A DNA stretch of 6,495 bases from an uncultured Clostridia bacterium (GTDB taxonomy: Bacteria; Bacillota; Clostridia; TANB77; CAG-508): positions 1 through 6,495 of the forward strand of contig CALXZW010000070.1 in the NCBI GenBank assembly GCA_944393345.1. The letters run 5' to 3'. The notes beneath the pieces were generated by a model. That model had not been told where the DNA came from. It saw only the letters and a program-made list of their open reading frames with translations, and did not search any database. Every line of letters starts with the position of its first letter. Positions within the stretch are counted from its first letter, which is position 1. Both the position numbers and the translations under genes were made by a program. This document shows positions 1 to 6,436 of the stretch, piece after piece.

Positions 1-723
1 TGTCGTGATGATATAATGATCTATTTAATAAAACAAGGGTTGCCTCCAAATCCAGCATTTAAAATAATGGAAACAGTACGTAAAGGAAAAGCATTGAAAG
101 ATCCAGCAAAATGGGCAGAATATGTATCGTTAATGAAAGAGCATAATGTACCAGATTGGTATATAAAATCATGTGAAAAGATAAAATATATGTTTCCTAA
201 AGCACATGCAGCAGCATATGTAACAAATGCATTTAGAATAGCATGGTTTAAAGTACATAAACCAGAAGCATATTATGCAGCATTTTTCTCAATCAGAGCA
301 GCAGATGAATTTGATAGTGAAATAATGTGTTTTGGAAAAGAAAAAGTTAAAAATAAAATGAAAGAAATAGATTTACTTGGAAATAATGCAACACCAAAAG
401 ATAAGACAATGTATCCAGTATTAGAATTAGTCTTAGAAATGTATGAAAGAGGATTGAATTTTTTACCAATAGACTTATATAAATCACATTCAACAAAATT
501 TTTAGTAGAAGAAGATGGAATAAGACCACCATTAAATAGTATACCAGGATTAGGAACAGTAGCAGCACAGGGAATAGAATTAGCAAGAAAAGATGGAAAA
601 TTTATGTCGATAGATGATTTAAGAATGAGAGCAAAAGTAGGAGTATCTGTAACAGATTTATTGAAAAAATTTGGTTGCTTAGAAGGAATGAGCCAAAGTA
701 ATCAAATAAGCTTATTTGGGTAA
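1..723 (+). CDS. polC: DNA polymerase III PolC-type alpha subunit, C-terminal 240 residues (5' end outside window)
   Basis: PolC is the replicative, exonuclease-containing DNA polymerase of low-GC Gram-positive bacteria. The reading frame is open from base 1 (Cys-Arg-Asp-Asp-Ile), so the ATG at 16 is internal; this is the last 240 of roughly 1,400 residues. Seen directly: the family signature CRDDIMIYLIKQGL at the very start, the KIKYMFPKAHAAAYV block near residues 61-75, a helix-hairpin-helix-like NSIPGLGTVAAQGIELA near residue 182, and a terminal QISLF, which matches the beta sliding-clamp binding motif at the end of PolC proteins. The exonuclease, PHP and catalytic palm regions lie upstream of the window and cannot be assessed. 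The frame is intact here, unlike two genes further on. The next gene begins 25 nt after the stop, so the two may be co-transcribed. Identification is by remembered family sequence and is very secure. Confidence 0.97.
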   Translation, partial: CRDDIMIYLIKQGLPPNPAFKIMETVRKGKALKDPAKWAEYVSLMKEHNVPDWYIKSCEKIKYMFPKAHAAAYVTNAFRIAWFKVHKPEAYYAAFFSIRAADEFDSEIMCFGKEKVKNKMKEIDLLGNNATPKDKTMYPVLELVLEMYERGLNFLPIDLYKSHSTKFLVEEDGIRPPLNSIPGLGTVAAQGIELARKDGKFMSIDDLRMRAKVGVSVTDLLKKFGCLEGMSQSNQISLFG

Positions 724-736
724 AAAATACTAAATG

Positions 737-742
737 AAAGGA
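737..742 (+). promoter_or_regulatory. Ribosome binding site fixing the DUF1294 gene start
   Basis: AAAGGA lies 6 nt before the ATG at 749. The upstream in-frame ATG at 734 overlaps this site and has no purine-rich site of its own at a suitable distance, so 749 is the preferred start. Confidence 0.75.
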
Positions 743-748
743 AATAAT

Positions 749-1057
749 ATGAAGACAATAAATATAGAAGAAATTTTAACATTAAAAAATTTTATAATAT
801 ATTTAATAATAATAAATATAATTGGATTTTTAATTATGTGGATTGATAAAAGAAAAGCAATAAAAGGAAATTGGCGAATTCCAGAAAAAACATTATTTAT
901 TATCACTGCATTAGGAGGAGGAATAGGAACTATTGCAGGAATGTATACATTTAGGCATAAAACACAAAAAATTGCATTTGTAATAGGTTTTCCAGTTATT
1001 ACTATATTAGAAATAATAGCAATAATATATTTTGGAATAATAAAAAAGTACACATAA
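749..1057 (+). CDS. DUF1294 family small integral membrane protein
   Basis: This 102-residue hydrophobic protein has unknown biochemical function. It shows about three membrane segments (residues 13-32, 48-66 and 76-97). Between them are the conserved motifs I associate with DUF1294 (YdfI/YkgR-like small membrane proteins of Bacillota): DKRKA at 33-37, WRIPE at 42-46, a glycine-rich LGGGIG at 55-60 and FRHKT at 68-72. An alternative start at 734 would add five residues (MKGNN), but the AAAGGA at 737-742 favours 749. It follows polC by 25 nt with no terminator between, so it probably relies on polC transcription; an intrinsic terminator lies about 100 nt downstream. The family assignment is from motif recognition. 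No function should be inferred beyond membrane location. Confidence 0.85.
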   Translation: MKTINIEEILTLKNFIIYLIIINIIGFLIMWIDKRKAIKGNWRIPEKTLFIITALGGGIGTIAGMYTFRHKTQKIAFVIGFPVITILEIIAIIYFGIIKKYT

Positions 1058-1109
1058 TAAAGAAAAATAAAAAAGTTTAAATAAAATTCGACAAAAAAAT
1101 CAAAAAAGA

Positions 1110-1155
1110 TGTGAATAACTTTAAGAGATAAACCCACTGAAATTAGTTATTCACA
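1110..1155. repeat. 11-bp inverted repeat with 24-nt loop
   Basis: The arm TGTGAATAACT at 1110-1120 is perfectly complementary to AGTTATTCACA at 1145-1155. Each arm contains one exact DnaA-box consensus match, in opposite orientation. No T tract follows, so a terminator role is unlikely for this hairpin alone. Confidence 0.7.
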
Positions 1156-1159
1156 AAGT

Positions 1160-1200
1160 TATCCACAGTTTCCACAGAAGAAAACTGTGGATATTTTTTT
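1160..1200 (+). terminator. Rho-independent terminator after polC-DUF1294
   Basis: The 12-nt arm TATCCACAGTTT (1160-1171) pairs perfectly with AAACTGTGGATA (1182-1193) around a 10-nt loop, and seven T's follow at 1194-1200. This is a convincing intrinsic terminator for the upstream genes. The loop contains a second CCACAG (1172-1177) that could compete for the same 3' arm (CTGTGG, 1185-1190) in a shorter hairpin. The stem also carries a consensus DnaA box and a one-mismatch copy. Confidence 0.85.
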
Positions 1201-1210
1201 AAAAAGAAAA

Positions 1211-1232
1211 GTTTTATGGATAAACATAAAAC
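1211..1232. repeat. 8-bp inverted repeat before the rhodanese gene
   Basis: GTTTTATG (1211-1218) is complementary to CATAAAAC (1225-1232) across a 6-nt spacer (GATAAA). It overlaps the one-mismatch DnaA-box-like word at 1215-1223. It sits about 60 nt before the rhodanese start, so it could be an operator or mRNA leader hairpin, but no regulator is identifiable. Confidence 0.4.
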
Positions 1233-1293
1233 AGACTAACAAAAGGAAATATAAAATCATATTATAAAATAAAAAGAGAGGTGAAAATAAAAA

Positions 1294-1607
1294 ATGTATA
1301 AAGAGATTGAATTAAAAGAAATGATAGAAATGCAAAAGAAAGGTGCAATATTAATAGATGTAAGAAGCCCTCAGGAATATAGAGAAGGACATTTGTTAAA
1401 TAGTATTTTAATTCCAGAATATGAAATAAAAAATCAAATTCAAAAAAAAACTTGGAAAAAGATACTAAAATAATAGTTTATTGTTCAACAGGACATAGAA
1501 GTAAAGAAGCAAAAAAAATATTAGAAAACTTGGGATATGAAGAAGTATACAATTTATCAAACGGAATAGAAAACTATTGTGATTTTGAGCAGTTTATGGT
1601 AAAATAA
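1294..1607 (+). CDS. Single-domain rhodanese (sulfurtransferase-like) protein, frame broken in an A9 run
   Basis: Rhodanese domains carry sulfane sulfur on an active-site cysteine; single-domain forms donate sulfur to varied acceptors in the cytoplasm. The ATG at 1294 follows AGAGAGGTGA (1275-1284) by 9 nt. As written, the frame runs 59 residues and stops at 1471-1473. The family pattern is split over two frames: LIDVRSPQEYREGHLLNSILIP (about residues 20-41) is in the first, and KIIVYCSTGHRSKEAKKILENLGY with a terminal LSNGIENY is in the -1 frame, stopping at 1605-1607. Rejoining in the nine A's at 1442-1450 gives a normal 104-residue rhodanese with Cys64 starting the CSTGHRS loop. One A missing from the run, a real mutation, or slippage in the A tract would each explain this. 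The gene ends 29 nt before lepA and probably shares its transcript. Physiological substrate unknown. Confidence 0.85.
1442..1450 (+). other. A9 homopolymer at the rhodanese frame break
   Basis: Nine A's join the two halves of the rhodanese frame. In the zero frame the codons are CAA AAA AAA ACT. A one-base backward slip on A-AAA-AAA, or a transcript with ten A's, gives AAC TTG GAA and the complete domain. The break is certain from the protein pattern; its cause is not. Confidence 0.8.
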
Positions 1608-1636
1608 TCAATATAATATAAAAAGGTGGAGAAAAA

Positions 1637-3449
1637 ATGGATAATAGACAAAAAAACATTAGGAATTTTAGCATTATTGCACATATAGATCATGGAAAAT
1701 CAACACTTGCAGATAGAATGATAGAAATGACAGGAGTTCTTTCCAAAAGAGAAATGGAAAGCCAAGTATTAGACAATATGGAAATAGAAAAAGAAAGAGG
1801 AATTACAATAAAATCTCAAGCGGTTAGGATGATTTATAAAGCAAAGGATGGACAAGAATATACTTTTAACTTAATAGATACACCGGGGCATGTAGATTTT
1901 AACTATGAAGTTTCAAGAAGCTTAGCCGCTTGTGATGGTGCGATTTTAGTTGTTGATAGTAGTCAAGGAGTGGAAGCTCAAACACTTGCTAATGTATATT
2001 TAGCGATAGACAACAATTTAGAAATATTACCAGTACTTAATAAAGTTGATTTGCCAAATGCAAGACCAGACGAAGTAAAAAATGAAATAGAAGAAATTAT
2101 TGGGATACCTGCGGAAGATGCACCTTGTATATCAGCAAAATCAGGATTAAATGTAGATCAAGTATTAGAAAGAATAGTAACAGATTTACCAGCGCCAAGA
2201 GGAGATGAAAATGCTAAGACTAAATGTTTGATTTTTGACTCTTATTATGATAATTACAAAGGAGCATTGGCTTATGTAAGAGTTGTAGATGGAAAATTAA
2301 AAATTGGTGATGAAATAAAATTAATGGCAGCAAATAAAATATATACTATAGCAGAGGTTGGATACTTTTTACCAGGATCATATATGCCAACAGATGAAAT
2401 AAAGGCAGGAGAAGTTCGGATATGTAGCTGCAAGTATAAAGACACTTTCAGATATTCATGTTGGTGATACAATCACATTAAACAATAATCCAGCAGATGA
2501 ACCATTAAAAGGTTATAAAAAGGTAACACCAATGGTATATTGTGGATTATACCCTGTCGATGGAAGTCAATATGAAGATTTGAAAGAAGCATTAGAAAAA
2601 TTAAAATTAAATGATGCAGCATTAGAATATGAACCAGAATCATCAGTAGCTTTAGGCTTTGGGTTTAGATGTGGATTTTTAGGACTATTACATTTAGAAA
2701 TAATAGAAGAAAGATTAGATAGAGAATTTGACTTAGGTCTAATAACCACAGCACCATCTGTTATTTACAAGGTATACAAAACAGATGGACAAGTTATTGA
2801 ATTATACAATCCAGAAGACTTACCAAAACAACAAGAAATATCATATATAGAAGAACCTTATGTTACAGCTAATATATTAACTCCTAAAGAATATGTTGGA
2901 AATATTATGGAACTATGTCAAAGAAGACGTGGAATATATGTAGATATGAAATATTTAGATGAAAATAGAGTTACCTTAATATATGAAATGCCTTTAAATG
3001 AAATAATTTATGATTTCTTTGACAATTTGAAATCAAAAACTAAAGGATATGCATCGTTAGACTATGAATTTAAAGAATATAGAAAATCTAATTTAGTAAA
3101 ACTGGATATACATATAAATGGTGAACCTGTTGATGCACTTAGCTTTATAGTCCATAAAGATAGCAGTTATGAAAGAGGAAAAAAGATGGTAGAAAAATTA
3201 AAAACTGTAATACCTAGAAAATTATTTAAAATTCCTATTCAAGCAGCAATTGGAGGACAAATAATAGCAAGAGAAACAATATCTGCATTAAGAAAAGATG
3301 TATTGGCAAAATGTTATGGTGGAGATATAACAAGAAAGAAAAAATTATTAGAAAAGCAAAAAAGAGGAAAAAAGAAAATGAGAGAAATAGGCAATGTAGA
3401 AATACCCCAAGAAGCATTTTTATCAGTATTAAAATTAGATGAGGAATAA
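1637..3449 (+). CDS. lepA: Elongation factor 4 (LepA) translational GTPase, with one-base frameshift at 2417
   Basis: LepA/EF4 is a ribosome-binding GTPase of the EF-G/EF-Tu class that acts on elongating or assembling ribosomes. The start at 1637 follows AGGTGGAG (1624-1631) by 5 nt. G-domain motifs are all present: AHIDHGKST at 15-23 (P-loop), ERGIT at 53-57, DTPGH at 81-85 with the catalytic His85, NKVD at 135-138 and SAK at 166-168. After Val260 (codon 2414-2416) an extra C at 2417 throws the frame into a stop at 2465-2467. Skipping it restores GYVAASIKTLSDIHVGDT and continues to the stop at 3447-3449. This gives about 603 residues, the usual LepA length, including the LepA-specific C-terminal domain (GGQIIARET near 539, and the final VEIPQEAFLSVLKLDEE). 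Both halves are well conserved, so this looks like a recent mutation or sequence error, not a decayed gene. It lies between the rhodanese and rlmB. Confidence 0.96.
2414..2420 (+). other. Frameshift site in lepA (extra C at 2417)
   Basis: The sequence reads GTT-C-GGA. Removing C2417 restores the conserved LepA frame (GEV-GYVAAS). As written, the ribosome meets CGG, a codon I do not see used in any other gene of the window. There is no homopolymer here, so simple slippage does not explain it. Confidence 0.85.
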
Positions 3450-3485
3450 TTGGAGATGTTTCTATTTAGACATATTGCTTAGAAA

Positions 3486-3491
3486 AAGGAG
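3486..3491 (+). promoter_or_regulatory. Ribosome binding site fixing the rlmB start
   Basis: AAGGAG lies 7 nt before the ATG at 3499. The longer frame from 3439 would start inside the end of lepA, lacks a comparable site, and adds 20 residues that do not resemble the family. Confidence 0.85.
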
Positions 3492-3498
3492 AGTAATA

Positions 3499-4299
3499 AT
3501 GAAAGAAAATAAAAAGCAAAAGACGGTTAAGAAAAATTATGAAAAAAAAGAAGAAAAAAATTATGATGACCAAATTGAAGGAAGGAATTCAGTATTAGAA
3601 TTATTAGAAAGTGGAAAAGACATAAATAAAATTTTTATAACAAAAGGTGAAAAGCATGGATCAATTAATAAAATAATAGCAATAGCAAAAGAAAAAAGAG
3701 TTATTATAGTAGAAAAAGATAAAAGGCAAATGGATGAAATGGCACAAAATCAAAATTATCAAGGTGTAATAGCAATAGTTCCTCCATTTGAATATTGCGA
3801 AATAGAAGATATAATAGAAAATGCAAAAAGTAAGAATGAAGAACCATTTGTTTTAATATTAGATGGAATAGAAGATCCACATAATTTAGGTTCTATAATA
3901 AGAACAGCAGAAACAGCAGGAATTCACGGAATAATTATTCCTAAAAGAAGAGCGGCAAGTATAAATAGCACAGTAAATAAAGTTTCAGCTGGTGCCGTGG
4001 AACATATGAAAGTTGCAAGAGTGACAAATATTTCTGAAGCTATAGTAAAATTAAAAGAAAAAGGACTTTGGATTTGTGGGACAGATATAAATACAGATAC
4101 ATATTATTATAATCAAGATTTAAAAGGTCCATTAGGAATAGTAATTGGAAATGAAGGAAAAGGGATGAGTGATAAAGTTAAGAAAAATTGCGATTTTTTG
4201 GTTAAAATCCCAATGAAAGGAAAAATTACATCATTAAATGCATCTGTTTCAACAGGAATAGTGGTTTATGAAGCTGTAAAACAAAGGATGAAAAATTAA
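3499..4299 (+). CDS. rlmB: TrmH-family (SPOUT) 23S rRNA 2'-O-methyltransferase, RlmB-like
   Basis: This 266-residue protein is predicted to transfer a methyl group from S-adenosylmethionine to a ribose 2'-OH; RlmB modifies the peptidyl-transferase region of 23S rRNA (G2251, E. coli numbering). Residues 1-24 form a lysine/glutamate-rich tail. About 25-100 form the SpoU-type substrate-binding domain, starting IEGRNSVLELL. The SPOUT catalytic domain carries motif 1, LDGIEDPHNLGSIIRTAETA (121-140, with Asn129 and Arg135), motif 2, IVIGNEGKGMS (214-224, with Glu219), and motif 3, IPMKGKITSLNASVSTG (237-253, with Asn247), the knotted cofactor site. The start at 3499 is chosen over 3439 because of AAGGAG at 3486-3491. 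It follows lepA by 49 nt and precedes the next gene by 10 nt, so it is likely in the same operon. TrmH-family members are hard to separate by eye, so the exact target nucleotide is inferred. Confidence 0.92.
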   Translation: MKENKKQKTVKKNYEKKEEKNYDDQIEGRNSVLELLESGKDINKIFITKGEKHGSINKIIAIAKEKRVIIVEKDKRQMDEMAQNQNYQGVIAIVPPFEYCEIEDIIENAKSKNEEPFVLILDGIEDPHNLGSIIRTAETAGIHGIIIPKRRAASINSTVNKVSAGAVEHMKVARVTNISEAIVKLKEKGLWICGTDINTDTYYYNQDLKGPLGIVIGNEGKGMSDKVKKNCDFLVKIPMKGKITSLNASVSTGIVVYEAVKQRMKN

Positions 4300-4309
4300 G
4301 GAGGAAAAT

Positions 4310-6094
4310 ATGAAAAAGCAAAAAACAAAAAAAGTTATAATAATAATTTCAATAATAGTATTATTATTGTTAATTATAGGAATATTTACAGCTTTATATT
4401 TGACAACAGATATGTTTAAATCAAATGAAATGTTATTTGCAAAATATTTAGGTCAAAATATAGAAAATTTTGACACAATAAAAAATGAATTTTTTATAGA
4501 TGAAGTAAAAGAATTTAAAGAGGGAAAATATAGTAACAATACTGAAATTGAATTTAATTATATAGAAGATGTAGGAACAAGTAATGAAAATGCAGATAAT
4601 ATAATAAATAGTTTAAAATTGCAAATAGATGGTATTGAATCTAAAGAAGAAAATTACAATTATAAAAAAATGAATTTATTAAAAAACGATGAAAATTTAT
4701 TATCATTAGAATATATAAATGTCAATAATGAGTATGGGATAAGATTTTCTGATTTATATAAACAATTTGTAATAGTAGAAAATGAAAATTTGACTGAATT
4801 GCAAAATAAAATTGGCAATAATAGTGAAACAATTAAATTGCCAGAAAATATAGATTTTAATATAAATGTACAAGAACTTTTTAATCTGTCGCAAGAAGAA
4901 AAGAAAAAAATACAAGAAAAATATTTAAATGTAATAATTAATAATACAACAAAAGAAAATTTTAGCAAACAAAAAAATAGTAAAATACAAGTTAATAATC
5001 AAGAAATACTAGCAGATTCCTATACATTAACATTAACAAAAGAACAATTAAATGATATATATATTAAATTTTTAGAAGAAATAAAAAAAGATGATATAAT
5101 TTTAGGAAAAATAGAAAAAATAGAACAGAATATTGTGAATTACGGAATAGAATATGATTTTAAAAATGAATTTATAAATAGTATTGATGAAACTATACAA
5201 AATATTATTTCAAATAATATAGGGAGTGAAGAAACTAAAATTATTGTATATGTAAAAAATGGTTATACATTAAAAACAGTTATACAAGTTCCTGAATATG
5301 AAATAGAAATAGATAGTATAAAAAGCCAATATTTAAAAATAAATTATTATACACTGAAAAATCAAACTAATTTAAGTATAAAATTTTTAAAAGAGAATGA
5401 TAATAAAAATTTAGAAATAATTGGAAATTATAAAGATGAAGATATAAAAACATTAAATATAAATAAAAAAACTGAAGTGGTACAAGAAGAAGCAAAAGTT
5501 AATAGTACAATTAAATATGAAGATAATTCTAATAAATTAAATATTGAAAGTAAGCAAATATTAAAAAAATTAGAAGAAGTTCCAGATAGAATAGTTTTAG
5601 ATGATGAAAATAGCATAAAATTAAATGATTTAAACGAAACTCAAATGCAAAATTTATTAAATGGTATTGAAAAAGACATAACAAGTAAATATAATGAATT
5701 TGTTTCTAGAGTTAATGGAAATGAAATAGTAGATATGTTGTATAATTTAGGAATCATAAAAGAAACAGTAGATTTAGATTTTACAAATCAATTATCACAA
5801 ACGGAAATAGATAGATTTAATGCACAATTTGAATTTATAAAAGGTGAAAAAATAAAAAATGAAGATGTGTTAAAAAATATTGAAGCTATAAAAAATTACA
5901 TAATAAATATAGAGAAAAATGATGAAAATGAAATAAAAATAGAAATTGATATGAATCAAAATAATTTAGAAAAAGCAAATGAAGTTTATAAAATAGTTAG
6001 TGAAAGTAAAAAAGACTATGATATTTTGGCTGAACATGATGAAGAAAACGGACTAATAAAATATATTGTATTAAAAATAAATGAAGAAAAATAA
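4310..6094 (+). CDS. Uncharacterised membrane-anchored extracytoplasmic protein, 594 residues
   Basis: I do not recognise a named family. A basic N-terminus (MKKQKTKK) is followed by one hydrophobic segment at about residues 9-32, then TTDMFKSNEMLFAKYLGQ at 32-49 and about 545 hydrophilic residues. That predicts a single-span protein with a large domain outside the cytoplasm. There is no lipobox: the protein contains no cysteine at all, no tryptophan and only one histidine (near 574). The cysteine-free composition fits an exported protein in an anaerobe. Asn, Lys, Glu and Ile dominate. The first three quarters look like alternating strands (charged/hydrophobic periodicity), and roughly 430-590 looks largely helical. 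There are no catalytic motifs and no wall-anchor or repeat signals. An AAGGAGG overlapping the rlmB stop, 5 nt before the ATG, supports strong translation in the same operon. I have a weak impression that TTDMFKS-type membrane-proximal motifs recur in uncharacterised clostridial proteins; this is unverified. Confidence 0.85.
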   Translation: MKKQKTKKVIIIISIIVLLLLIIGIFTALYLTTDMFKSNEMLFAKYLGQNIENFDTIKNEFFIDEVKEFKEGKYSNNTEIEFNYIEDVGTSNENADNIINSLKLQIDGIESKEENYNYKKMNLLKNDENLLSLEYINVNNEYGIRFSDLYKQFVIVENENLTELQNKIGNNSETIKLPENIDFNINVQELFNLSQEEKKKIQEKYLNVIINNTTKENFSKQKNSKIQVNNQEILADSYTLTLTKEQLNDIYIKFLEEIKKDDIILGKIEKIEQNIVNYGIEYDFKNEFINSIDETIQNIISNNIGSEETKIIVYVKNGYTLKTVIQVPEYEIEIDSIKSQYLKINYYTLKNQTNLSIKFLKENDNKNLEIIGNYKDEDIKTLNINKKTEVVQEEAKVNSTIKYEDNSNKLNIESKQILKKLEEVPDRIVLDDENSIKLNDLNETQMQNLLNGIEKDITSKYNEFVSRVNGNEIVDMLYNLGIIKETVDLDFTNQLSQTEIDRFNAQFEFIKGEKIKNEDVLKNIEAIKNYIINIEKNDENEIKIEIDMNQNNLEKANEVYKIVSESKKDYDILAEHDEENGLIKYIVLKINEEK

Positions 6095-6097
6095 TTA

Positions 6098-6127
6098 TTG
6101 AACTTTGAGAGTTTTCTCAAAGTTCAA
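6098..6127 (+). terminator. Hairpin ending the lepA-rlmB-membrane protein unit
   Basis: TTGAACTTTGAG (6098-6109) pairs perfectly with CTCAAAGTTCAA (6116-6127); A6110 and T6115 extend the stem to 13 bp with a GTTT loop. It starts 3 nt after the stop codon. The downstream T tract is weak (AATGTTTATG), so it could be a modest terminator or an mRNA 3' end stabiliser. A-rich sequence just upstream could supply U's on the opposite strand. Confidence 0.7.
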
Positions 6128-6220
6128 AATGTTTATGAAGGAAAAATACTAAGTTTGTATAAAAAATTATAAAGTGAAAAAATATAAAAAAGTAAATGGA
6201 AAAAATTTCAAGAAGAAAAA

Positions 6221-6379
6221 TCAAAAAAAGTATTGACTTTTAAAATTAATCATGCTAATATATATAAGTACCGAGCAACAGATAAAATATTAAGAAGAAA
6301 TTAGTAAGAAAAGCAATAGAAAACAACACAAAAAATACTAATTTTTTATTTTGCAAAAAAATGTCAAAAAAGTATTGAC
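6221..6379 (+). repeat. Direct repeat of the -35 region (two copies, about 16-17 nt)
   Basis: TCAAAAAAAGTATTGAC at 6221-6237 recurs as TCAAAAAAGTATTGAC at 6364-6379, differing only by one A. Each copy supplies the A-tract and -35 box of one promoter, so they probably share origin or selection as matched promoters. Confidence 0.8.
6233..6261 (+). promoter_or_regulatory. Sigma-A promoter P1 of the probable rRNA operon
   Basis: The -35 TTGACT (6233-6238) and -10 TAATAT (6256-6261) are separated by exactly 17 nt. A-rich sequence upstream (6200-6230) resembles an UP element. The expected start is near G6268, in keeping with G-initiating rrn promoters of Bacillota. Confidence 0.8.
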
Positions 6380-6403
6380 AAAGAAAAAAAGGTATAGTAT
6401 AAT
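6375..6403 (+). promoter_or_regulatory. Sigma-A promoter P2 of the probable rRNA operon (full consensus)
   Basis: The -35 TTGACA (6375-6380) and -10 TATAAT (6398-6403) both match consensus perfectly with a 17-nt spacer. Upstream T- and A-tracts (6341-6371) resemble an UP element. Transcription is expected to begin near 6410-6411. A strength this close to consensus is typical of stable-RNA promoters. Confidence 0.9.
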
Positions 6404-6436
6404 GCAAAATGTCCCAACACGAAAGGAACATAAAGT

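Larger units (their letters stand above)
1110..1223. other. Cluster of DnaA-box-like 9-mers in an intergenic region
   Basis: Against the DnaA-box consensus TTATNCACA there are three exact matches: TTATTCACA on the minus strand at 1110-1118, TTATTCACA on the plus strand at 1147-1155, and TTATCCACA on the plus strand at 1159-1167. Two more have one mismatch, both on the minus strand: ATATCCACA at 1186-1194 and TTATCCATA at 1215-1223. A weaker two-mismatch copy, GTTTCCACA, lies at 1168-1176. Five or six such words in about 115 bp is far beyond chance even in AT-rich DNA. No dnaA, dnaN, rpmH or other usual origin neighbour is visible. It may be a DnaA-binding locus outside the origin, an origin-related element, or partly a by-product of the terminator stem. 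The matches are seen directly; the function is inferred. Confidence 0.5.

Noticed and set aside
1087..1117. TTCGACA ... TGAATA as a promoter on the plus strand
   Set aside because: The spacing is 18 nt and the -10 is weak; it would lie upstream of a terminator and drive nothing visible.
730..1137. Minus-strand 135-codon open frame opposite the DUF1294 gene
   Set aside because: It is a hydrophobic low-complexity shadow of an AT-rich coding strand, without a ribosome binding site or family resemblance; the plus-strand frame has clear DUF1294 motifs.
1237..1265. Possible promoter for the rhodanese-lepA unit (TATTAT at 1260-1265 as -10)
   Set aside because: The -10 is plausible, but the -35 at 17 nt (TAACAA, 1237-1242) is poor, and many AT words here would fit equally well. 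A promoter probably lies between the terminator and 1294, but I cannot place it.
1058..1293. Riboswitch or T-box leader upstream of the rhodanese gene
   Set aside because: I see no T-box sequence, specifier stem or known riboswitch core; the hairpins present are simple inverted repeats.
2532..3449. Second, independent LepA-like gene starting at 2532
   Set aside because: The frame is already open and LepA-conserved from 2418, with no ribosome binding site before 2532; it is the continuation of lepA after a one-base insertion.
3439..3498. Longer N-terminus for RlmB starting inside the end of lepA
   Set aside because: No ribosome binding site precedes 3439 and the added 20 residues are unlike the family; AAGGAG before 3499 decides the start.
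4310..4410. Lipoprotein signal peptide on the large membrane protein
   Set aside because: There is no cysteine after the hydrophobic segment or anywhere in the protein, so lipidation is impossible; a retained membrane anchor fits better.
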